64,000 nucleotides of DNA from the NCBI GenBank assembly GCA_964454015.1, contig CAYVQF010000004.1, positions 124,001 through 188,000 of the forward strand, written 5' to 3'. How positions within the stretch are numbered: position 1 is the stretch's first letter; each line of letters opens with the position of its first letter. This document shows, one piece after another, positions 47,564 to 54,701 of the stretch. This DNA comes from CAYVQF01 sp964454015 (GTDB taxonomy: Bacteria > Myxococcota_A > Bradymonadia > UBA4248). A program made the position numbers and the translations under genes. Under the pieces are notes generated by a model. The model saw only the letters and a list, made by a program, of their open reading frames with translations. It was not told where the DNA came from and made no database searches.

Positions 47564-48826
47564 TCAGGGCGGGGGCACGGCGTCGGGGTCGAGCATCACC
47601 GCGACGATTTGCTGCCTGTCGGGGAGGGTGACGAAGGCGCGGTGGAGCTTAGGCGCGTAGAGGAGGCGTCCCGGGGCGCCATCGAGGGGATGGGTGGCGA
47701 TTTCGGCCAAGGTCTCGGGGTGGCGCAGGGAGAGCTTGCGCCCTTTGCCGTCGAGGAGCAGGAGGTAGGGGGCGACCCAGGCGAGCTCGACGCTGCCGAC
47801 GCCGACTTCGGCGCTGTGGGCCACGGCCCAGCGCTGCCCATCGAAACGGGCCAGGCTGAGCTGACCCTCGGGCGAGAGGGCATAGAGGGTGGTGGCTGTA
47901 GGCTGGAGGACCCGCATGGGGAGCGCCGGCAGAGTGAGGGTGGCGCCGGGCACACCGCTGGGGGTGATCTCCAGGAGCTCTTTGGCGGTGTGGCGCAGCA
48001 GCCACTGCGAGGGCGTCGGCGATTGGAGGTCGCCAGGCTGGAGGGCGACGGGCCAGCCCCGGATGGCGCTGCGCTGCACCTCGTCGTCGCTGCTGGCGGT
48101 GGCAGCGAGGCGTAGGATCTGACCTTGCTCCTCTTCGGGGTGCTCCGTGTCGATGGTGACGACGCGCAGCGCTTGGTGCGGTGCTTGGCCGGTGACGGTG
48201 AGGGCGACGGGGCTGGGGCCGGTGCTGAGGCGAGCGCGGACTTCGCCGGAGACGGGATCGATGGCCATGAGCCCGCGACCGTCGGTGGTGCCGCGCACCA
48301 GGAGCCACAGGCGACCGGCGGCGAAGGCGGCGGCGGCGGGGGTGCCTTCCACGGGGAGGCTCAAGAGCTCGACGAAGCGCTGTGGGCGTTGGGTGAGGTC
48401 GAGGTGGAGCAAGAGGAGGCGCTGGGCTTCGACTTGGAGGGCGGCGAAGAGCGCGTCGCCGAGGGACGTGACCGCGCCGGCGAAATCATCGAGGAGCTCG
48501 AGGCGAGCTGGCAGGGCGTCGCCCGTGGCGGTGGCGTCGAGGCCACAGAGCATGGCCGGGCCGCCGCGGGTGGCGGCGACCACGGCGTGGGCGCCATCAT
48601 AGGCCAGGGTGAAGACGAGCCCGGGACAATCGTAGCGGGCGATCTCGGCGAAGGGGGTCGCGGGCGGCGCCCGATCTGGGGGGGCGGGGGTTGGCGCTGG
48701 TGCCGTGTCTTCGGGCGCCGGGGCCGGAGGCTCGCGGTCGCGGCACGCCCCGGCGGTGGTGGCTACCAAGAAGCACAGCAGCCAGAGGCGCAAGAGGAGG
48801 GGGGCGGCGATAGCGGTACGCTTCAC
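47564..48826 (-). CDS. Lipoprotein with propeller-like repeats
   Basis: A 420-residue protein: signal with lipobox TTAGAC (Cys28), a Pro/Ala-rich linker (about 30-55), then short four-strand-like repeats of the type LYALSPEGQLSLARFDGQRW, LLLLDGKGRKLSLRHPETL, LYAPKLHRAFVTLPDRQ, consistent with a beta-propeller. No catalytic residue set is seen. The start overlaps the class A-like gene (ATGA), so it is the third gene of the coupled run 53544-47564. A binding or scaffold role is inferred only from the fold. Confidence 0.75.
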   Translation of the reverse strand: MKRTAIAAPLLLRLWLLCFLVATTAGACRDREPPAPAPEDTAPAPTPAPPDRAPPATPFAEIARYDCPGLVFTLAYDGAHAVVAATRGGPAMLCGLDATATGDALPARLELLDDFAGAVTSLGDALFAALQVEAQRLLLLHLDLTQRPQRFVELLSLPVEGTPAAAAFAAGRLWLLVRGTTDGRGLMAIDPVSGEVRARLSTGPSPVALTVTGQAPHQALRVVTIDTEHPEEEQGQILRLAATASSDDEVQRSAIRGWPVALQPGDLQSPTPSQWLLRHTAKELLEITPSGVPGATLTLPALPMRVLQPTATTLYALSPEGQLSLARFDGQRWAVAHSAEVGVGSVELAWVAPYLLLLDGKGRKLSLRHPETLAEIATHPLDGAPGRLLYAPKLHRAFVTLPDRQQIVAVMLDPDAVPPP

Positions 48827-50298
48827 GATTCCTCGAAGAGAAAGAGCAGGTCGCGGTGGTAGGGGGCGCCGTCGTGCTCACCCCGCAGGATGACGCGCCA
48901 GCCGCGGCCCACGGGGAAAGTGCGCGGCGGGATGGCGTCGAGGTCGAGGGTGTCGCGCCAGGGTTGGGCGATGCCGTTGACCCAGGCCGCGCCGGTGTCG
49001 GTTGGGGCCACTTCGAGCTCCAGGCGCAGCGGGTCGTGGCGGAGGTGGATGGGGGGGGCGGTGCCGGCGTCTTCTTGGAGCGGTGGGGCGCGGTGGGCTT
49101 CGCGCTGGAGGAAGCGCAGGCTCTCTGCGGTGAGGCGGTTGGTCTCGGCTTCGATGCCGTCGCGGTAGGGCAGGGAGATGGCCACGAGGAAGCGTTGGCT
49201 GCCGTTGCTTTGGCTGATGAGGGCCACTTCGAGGCGGTCGTCGTCGACGTACTTGCCGCCTTTGTTGAACACCTCGACGGGGCCGAGGACTTCGGCGGCG
49301 CCGTCGCCGATGCACGAGGGGGCGCGGCCCAGGGCTTGACGCAGGGCCTGGCGGTCGGCCTCGCTCAGGAGCGGGTAGCGCTCGGCGGGGTGGAGTTCGG
49401 CGTCCAGGGCGACGCGGCGGATGACGTCGAGGAGCTCGAGGAGGGTGGTGCAGTTGCCCTCGTTGGGGCAGCGCGGATGCTGGCTGGTGCCGATGCGTTC
49501 GGGGAGGGTGCCCTGGTGCTCGCCTTGGACGTAGGTGATGGGGACGGAGGTGCGCATGTTGGCGTCGGGCGCTTTGCGGGCGTAGCGCCGCTGTAGGACC
49601 ATGTGGGGGAGCTGCATGGCCATGGGGAGGTAGTGGGCGTTGATGGCGTCGAAGCCGGCGATCATCATGAGGCGGTTGTAGGCCGGGTTGGAGCTGGGGA
49701 CGATGGCGGCGGTGTAGATGTCGCGCACGCTCCCCTGCCAGAGGCCGTTCTCGTCTTCCATGCTGACCTGGGCGTCGCCATCGAGGCCGTGCTCGGCGAG
49801 GGCCATGAGGGCGGCCACGGCGGCGGCGAGCTTCACCGTCGAGGCGGGCCAGAAGCGCTGGGCGAGCTGATCGTCGACGCTGTAGAGAAAACCCGAATCG
49901 CCGAGGGAGAAGAAGCGGTAGGCCAGGGCGTCGACGCCGGATTCGACTGTGGCGACGAGGAGAAAGCTGGGCTCTGGGGTGGCGATGGCGTTGGCGCCGA
50001 AGTGAGCGCCCAGTTGGGTGCGGTCGGCGGCGTCTTCCACTTGTTGGTACCACGTCAGGTAGGCGTGCGTGGCGACTTGCAGGATCTCAGGGGGTGTAGG
50101 CGCGGCGGCGGGTGCGGCCGGGAGCGTCTCTCGTGGCGGGTCGGTCGCCATTGGTGCGGTCGGCGGCGGCGCGTGGGGATGGGCCAGCTCGGGGGTGGGA
50201 TGCTCGCTCATTTCAGGTCGGCAGGCAGGTGCCGTGCAGAGGACGAAGGCCAGCAGGGCTAGGGCACAGGCGGGTCGGTGGACTTTGATTCTGTTCAT
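48823..50298 (-). CDS. Lipoprotein with class A beta-lactamase-like fold
   Basis: A 491-residue lipoprotein: signal ends CTAPAC (Cys26), a long Pro/Ala/His linker, then a serine beta-lactamase-type domain from about 130. S-x-x-K is PASTVKLA, S-x-N is VPSSNPAYN, K-x-G is FNKGGKYVDD, in the correct order. The last 80 residues are an extra beta-sandwich (RLELEVAPTDTGAAWVNG, WRVILRGEHDGAPYH). Substrate may be peptidoglycan or a beta-lactam; the extra domain and lipid anchor argue against a simple resistance enzyme. Six bases separate it from the NlpC/P60 gene and four overlap the next. Confidence 0.85.
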   Translation of the reverse strand: MNRIKVHRPACALALLAFVLCTAPACRPEMSEHPTPELAHPHAPPPTAPMATDPPRETLPAAPAAAPTPPEILQVATHAYLTWYQQVEDAADRTQLGAHFGANAIATPEPSFLLVATVESGVDALAYRFFSLGDSGFLYSVDDQLAQRFWPASTVKLAAAVAALMALAEHGLDGDAQVSMEDENGLWQGSVRDIYTAAIVPSSNPAYNRLMMIAGFDAINAHYLPMAMQLPHMVLQRRYARKAPDANMRTSVPITYVQGEHQGTLPERIGTSQHPRCPNEGNCTTLLELLDVIRRVALDAELHPAERYPLLSEADRQALRQALGRAPSCIGDGAAEVLGPVEVFNKGGKYVDDDRLEVALISQSNGSQRFLVAISLPYRDGIEAETNRLTAESLRFLQREAHRAPPLQEDAGTAPPIHLRHDPLRLELEVAPTDTGAAWVNGIAQPWRDTLDLDAIPPRTFPVGRGWRVILRGEHDGAPYHRDLLFLFEES

Positions 50299-50304
50299 GG
50301 GGCT

Positions 50305-53300
50305 CTAGCGCGGGGGGCGGCGGCGCTCGGCGAACCAAGGCCGGTAGGAGGTCATGCGCTCACGGTGGGCTTGGGGAGCGCGCCGTTTACAGGTGCGCAT
50401 TTCGTCGGAGCCGCTGGGCGCAGCCCAGCGGATCTCGACGCAGTCCGCCGGGTGGTAGGCCATCTCGAAGCCGGCTTTGCGGGCGACGATGTCTTGGAGG
50501 GAGAGCTGTTGCGGGGTGCCGTCGGAGCGGGTGTAGGAGAAAGTACGTCGCTGTAGCTCCTGGTCGAGCTTGGCTTGGATCTCGGCGATGGCCGGCTCGA
50601 CCTCGTCGGGGCCCAATCCGAAAGCTTCCGGGCGCCGGCGCACGCTCTCGGGGAAGAACTCCACCGTGTCGATGGAGATGAGGAGGCGCATGTCGCGGGA
50701 CGGGGTGGAGAAGTCTTCCCAGGCGCCGGAGGTTTCGAAGATGGCGTAGCCCGTGGGCATGTCGACGGCGTTGGCGCCCTTGGCGGTGACGAAGGCCTCC
50801 CCATTGTCGACGGAGACCACCCGGCGGACCACGCCTTCTTCGAGGGCGTCGATGAGGCTGATGAGGAGGTCCATGGGGTCGAGGGGGCGGGGGTTGATGA
50901 TGCTCTCCATCTTGTCGTAGAAATCGTCTTGGGTGCCGGCGTACTGCTCGCGGCTGAAGGGCGGGAAGTCTCGGTGTTTGGCGAGCTCGTCGTTGGTGAG
51001 CACCGTGGCCTGGCCGCTGCGGACCACCACGGGGCGGAAGGCCTTGAAGCCGGCGCCGACGTCGGTGGTCTCTGGGGTGAAGAGGAAGGAACCGCGCCAG
51101 AAGCGGCGCCGGCCGATGGTGCCATCGGGCTGGGCGTCGGCGCCGATGAGGATGCCGTAGCCATCGAGGGCTTGTCCGCGCCAGCCGGCGACGATGAGGA
51201 GGTGGCCGTAGGGATCGGCGTAGGTGGTGCCCGGGGCGAGGTTGTGACGGGTGAGGGGGATGGGATAGAGATCCGTGTCTTCGTCGTCGGGGTGGGTGCG
51301 GGCGCTGCCGGAGTGGACGCCGTTGCGGACATCGCGGTTGTTGAAGTTGGCGAAGGCGGTGACGGGATCGCTGTGGCCGCTGGCGTCGAGGTTGGTGATG
51401 AGGCCGCCACATTTTGGGGGTCGGCCCGCTTTGCCGCGGCTACAGCGGCGGTAGCCAAAGGGCAGGCCCATTTTCCAGGCGAAGTAGGCGCGCAGCATGT
51501 AGGGCAGATCGGCGCAGTCGGGCTGCATGCGCAGGCGCTGATCTTCGCCCAAGCCGAGGTGATCGTAGAGGATGTTGCGGTAGGGATCCTGGGTGAGGCT
51601 GTGGAGGTTGCGCCACGAGAGGTCCTCTTCGAGGGGGTAGTCGAAGAGGGCTTCGACGAAGGCCGCGTAGAGGTTCTCCATATCGCGGTCCCAGGAGGCA
51701 TCGACTTTCCAGGCGTTGACGACGGCGCGGGGGGTCACGCTGTGGCGGCGGGCGATGTTGAGGTTGCGGCAGGCGGCGACGCGGCTGCCGTCGCCCACCA
51801 AGACGCGCCATTTGCCCTCGGGGGGGGCTTCGAAGTCGCCGATGAGGACGTAGGGCGGGCCGCCGTAGCGGCGCAGGGCCGGCTGCAGGCGTTCACCGGC
51901 GGCGTTCTGGAGGACGATCTCCAGGGGGCCGAGGACGGTGGAGGAGGTGACGATGACCCGCAGCGGCTGGCCGCTGTGGGGCTGTTGGGGGGAGGTGAGC
52001 ATGGAGACGCCGCGCTCGCCGCGGCACTTGCCGCTGTCGATGACGGGGGCGGCGCGGCGCGAGAGGGCGATGGCTTGCAGGGCCGGTTCGGGGCTGTGGC
52101 CGATGACGGTGATGGTGGTGAGGCGCTCGATGAAGGCGCTGCGCGAGGTGTTGCGTCCGAGCTGGAGATCCGAGACGGTGATTTTGTCTACCTTGAGCAC
52201 GGTCTCCTTGGGGGGATCGGCGTCGATGTCGAAGCCCTCGGTGCAGGGGTGGACGTAGTCGGCCAAGGCGTGGGCGGCCATGGGGACGCCCTCGGCGTTG
52301 CGACCCAGGTAGAGCATGATGTGGCCGGGGAAGTGGAGCAGGACGACGCCGTGGGCCAGGGCGGCGTCGAGGATCTGCAGGCGCTCACTCTCTTTGTGGA
52401 GGGATTGGACGTCGATCTCGAAGGTGCCGGCGTGGGCTTGTCCGGCCGAGTGGCGCGGGAGGTAAAGGCCAAAGGCGCTCAGGACATCCATGACGTAGCG
52501 CGAGCAGTCGCGCCGGCCCTGTTCATCGCCCCAACCGTAGTCTTGGCCGAGGTAGCGAAAGACCTCCGTGAGGAAGGCGCGCCGGGTCAAGGGGCGCCCA
52601 TTGTCGATGACCTTGTCGGCGGGGAGGTCGACGGTGACGAAGCCCTTGGCGGTCGCCACGACGCCTTGGTGCGCTGCGTCGCCGACGGCGACGAAGGTGC
52701 CCATGGTCAGGGGTTCACTGGGGCCAGGCAAGGGGATGGTGTCGGTGACGAGCCAGCGGCGGGGGGCCAGGAAGCGCGGGCGTTCGGCGGCGGGGACTTC
52801 GGCTGAGAGGGGCGCGCTGTCGGCGATCCAGCCCCAGGAGTAGCGGGTGCGTACCATGCGCATCCCCGCCGGCCAGTGGGCGACGACCTCGAGGACTTCT
52901 TGGGCGCGGATGGTGCTGCAGTTGTTGCGGTCGAAGCGGAGGTCACGATCGGCTTTGTAGTAGCCCGCGACGTGCGGCCCGCAGCGCAAGGGGATGCCCG
53001 TGAGGGCGACGTGGAGCTTGGCTTCGCTGAGTTGGCCTTTGGCGTCGCGCAAGGGTTGCCAGGCGGCAGAGTCGAGGCTGCTGCCATCGCGGAGGACGTA
53101 GTTGCTGGAGGCGAACTGGGCTTCGAGGTAGCCGATGCGGGTGGAGAGCAGCTCCTGCCAGCGCTCGGCGCTCAGGGCAGCGCCGATGTCGCTGATGTCG
53201 TCGGCGAGGGCGAGGTTGTGGTCGTGGATGGCGTCGGTGGTGAGGATGATCTCGTCGAGGTCGAAGTGGGCGGCCGTGCTTTGGAGCCAGGTGTCGAGGT

Positions 53301-53544
53301 TGAGGTCGCGCGGGGTGACCCCCGGTAGGGGGGCGGCGGCCTCGCCGCGGGGTGGGCAGCCGTCTGGGGGCAGGGCTGGGGCGCTGGGGGTGGTGTCGGT
53401 CGGGAGGGGCGGGGAGTCGCGATGCTCGGCGCCGGGTTCGACGGCTTGAGGCGGGGTGCAGGCGCTCAGGGCGAGGGCCAAGAGGAGGCTGTGGATGAGG
53501 CGGTGAGAGATGAGTGGGTGAATAGGTTGAGCTCGGGAGTGCAT
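50305..53544 (-). CDS. Large lipoprotein with NlpC/P60 domain and a second Cys/His peptidase-like domain
   Basis: A 1079-residue protein: lipobox ALALSAC (Cys29), an acidic/proline linker, a helical part, SH3-like beta segments (residues about 180-300), then an NlpC/P60 domain: YGWGDEQGRRDCSRYVMDVL with catalytic Cys, and VLLHFPGHIMLYLG with catalytic His. After a beta-rich spacer, QPDCADLPYMLRAYFAWKMG and YGHLLIVAGWRG repeat the Cys...His arrangement, suggesting a second papain-like or NlpC-like domain near 710-850. NlpC/P60 enzymes cut peptidoglycan stem peptides. ATG 53544 follows GAGG; further upstream frame is antisense shadow. First gene of the coupled run to 47564. Confidence 0.85.
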   Translation of the reverse strand: MHSRAQPIHPLISHRLIHSLLLALALSACTPPQAVEPGAEHRDSPPLPTDTTPSAPALPPDGCPPRGEAAAPLPGVTPRDLNLDTWLQSTAAHFDLDEIILTTDAIHDHNLALADDISDIGAALSAERWQELLSTRIGYLEAQFASSNYVLRDGSSLDSAAWQPLRDAKGQLSEAKLHVALTGIPLRCGPHVAGYYKADRDLRFDRNNCSTIRAQEVLEVVAHWPAGMRMVRTRYSWGWIADSAPLSAEVPAAERPRFLAPRRWLVTDTIPLPGPSEPLTMGTFVAVGDAAHQGVVATAKGFVTVDLPADKVIDNGRPLTRRAFLTEVFRYLGQDYGWGDEQGRRDCSRYVMDVLSAFGLYLPRHSAGQAHAGTFEIDVQSLHKESERLQILDAALAHGVVLLHFPGHIMLYLGRNAEGVPMAAHALADYVHPCTEGFDIDADPPKETVLKVDKITVSDLQLGRNTSRSAFIERLTTITVIGHSPEPALQAIALSRRAAPVIDSGKCRGERGVSMLTSPQQPHSGQPLRVIVTSSTVLGPLEIVLQNAAGERLQPALRRYGGPPYVLIGDFEAPPEGKWRVLVGDGSRVAACRNLNIARRHSVTPRAVVNAWKVDASWDRDMENLYAAFVEALFDYPLEEDLSWRNLHSLTQDPYRNILYDHLGLGEDQRLRMQPDCADLPYMLRAYFAWKMGLPFGYRRCSRGKAGRPPKCGGLITNLDASGHSDPVTAFANFNNRDVRNGVHSGSARTHPDDEDTDLYPIPLTRHNLAPGTTYADPYGHLLIVAGWRGQALDGYGILIGADAQPDGTIGRRRFWRGSFLFTPETTDVGAGFKAFRPVVVRSGQATVLTNDELAKHRDFPPFSREQYAGTQDDFYDKMESIINPRPLDPMDLLISLIDALEEGVVRRVVSVDNGEAFVTAKGANAVDMPTGYAIFETSGAWEDFSTPSRDMRLLISIDTVEFFPESVRRRPEAFGLGPDEVEPAIAEIQAKLDQELQRRTFSYTRSDGTPQQLSLQDIVARKAGFEMAYHPADCVEIRWAAPSGSDEMRTCKRRAPQAHRERMTSYRPWFAERRRPPR

Positions 53545-53591
53545 GGGCACCTCAGTGGCGCGCGCCGTAGCCGGCCTTGGCTGGGCACTTT

Positions 53592-54509
53592 TCATTGGCA
53601 GCAGAGGACCTGGTCGAGGGCCGCCTCGATGGTGGGGGCTTGGAACTTGAAGCCCAGCCCTTGGAGGCGCTGGGGGAGGGCCCGACAACTGGGGAGGATG
53701 AGCTCGTCCGCCAGGGCACCGGCGAGGGCGCGCAAGGCCATGGCGGGGACGAAGCCGAAGGCGGGCCGTTGCAGGCGGCGGGCGATGGCCCGGGTGATGT
53801 CGATCTGGCGCGCCGGCTCTGGGGCGCAGAAGTTGAAGGGGCCCTGGGCCTGGGGGTGTTCGAGGAGGAAGAGGGTGGCGGCGGTGAGGTCGGCGATGGT
53901 CATCCAGGACCACCATTGCTGTCCGCTGCCGAGCTTGCCCCCCAGGCCGTAGCGGATGGGCTGGAGGAGGCGCTCCCAGGCGGGGGCCTCTTCGGCGACG
54001 ACCATGGCGAAGCGCATGATGGCAGCGCGCACTTTGCCATCTGCGGCGAGCTCGAGGGCGGGGCGTTCCCAGGCGCTACACACCTCGGACAAGAACAGGT
54101 GGCCTGCTGGGCTCTCTTCGGTGATTTCTGCCTCACCCGTGTCGCCGTAGTACCCCGTGGCCGAGGCTTGCAGCCAAAGCGGCGGCGGGGATGGGGCGGC
54201 ACGCCAAGCTCTGACGAGGCGTTGGGTGCCGTGGACGCGGCTATCCATGACGCGGCGCCGATGGGCTTCATCGAGCCGGCCGTTGCCGAGGGGTTCGCCG
54301 GCCAAGTGGATGAGGGCCGCGGCGCCATCGAGGGCGTTGACCAGGGCGTCGTCCCGATGCCAGTCGTAGCGGTGCTCGGGCGGCGTGAGGGCGATTTTGG
54401 TGTCGCGCAGCAGGACGCGAACGCCGAAGCCTGCGTGGCGAAGCGCGGGGATGAGGTGACGCCCAACGAGCCCAGTGGCTCCGGAGACGACGACGACTCT
54501 GTTGTCCAT
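53592..54509 (-). CDS. TIGR01777 family NAD(P)-dependent epimerase-like protein (extended SDR)
   Basis: A 305-residue SDR protein. The cofactor site is VVVVSGATGLVGRHL near the N-terminus; LIHLAGEPL and SATGYYGDTG contain the catalytic Ser/Tyr-Gly-like region of the family, and the C-terminus has the DUF1731-type ALADELILPSCRALPQRLQGLGF motif. The E. coli homologue YfcH has no proven reaction. ATG 54509 follows GAGG; upstream residues are not family-like. It sits 47 bases upstream of the NlpC/P60 gene on the same strand and could be the first gene of that operon. Confidence 0.9.
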   Translation of the reverse strand: MDNRVVVVSGATGLVGRHLIPALRHAGFGVRVLLRDTKIALTPPEHRYDWHRDDALVNALDGAAALIHLAGEPLGNGRLDEAHRRRVMDSRVHGTQRLVRAWRAAPSPPPLWLQASATGYYGDTGEAEITEESPAGHLFLSEVCSAWERPALELAADGKVRAAIMRFAMVVAEEAPAWERLLQPIRYGLGGKLGSGQQWWSWMTIADLTAATLFLLEHPQAQGPFNFCAPEPARQIDITRAIARRLQRPAFGFVPAMALRALAGALADELILPSCRALPQRLQGLGFKFQAPTIEAALDQVLCCQ

Positions 54510-54701
54510 GCTGGCCTCAGTGGTGGGTGGATCTGTGGGAAAAGGCAACGGTCATGCGGTGTGGCCCGACACAGAAGTGAGGCGCAGGATAGGCGAGGTG
54601 GGCGATGATGGAAAGCCTCACGCTGGCAACCCTATTCAGAAACGCTCTGGCAGTGCTATGGTGGGTAGACCTTTGAGCTGAGGAGGCCTCTGCGTCTCGT
54701 G

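Noticed and set aside
50575..52806. 743-codon plus-strand frame
   Set aside because: Antisense to the NlpC/P60 lipoprotein, no ribosome site or domain.
53545..53916. N-terminal extension of the NlpC/P60 gene
   Set aside because: The extra 124 codons overlap the SDR gene in another frame and lie before the true lipoprotein signal and ribosome site at 53544.
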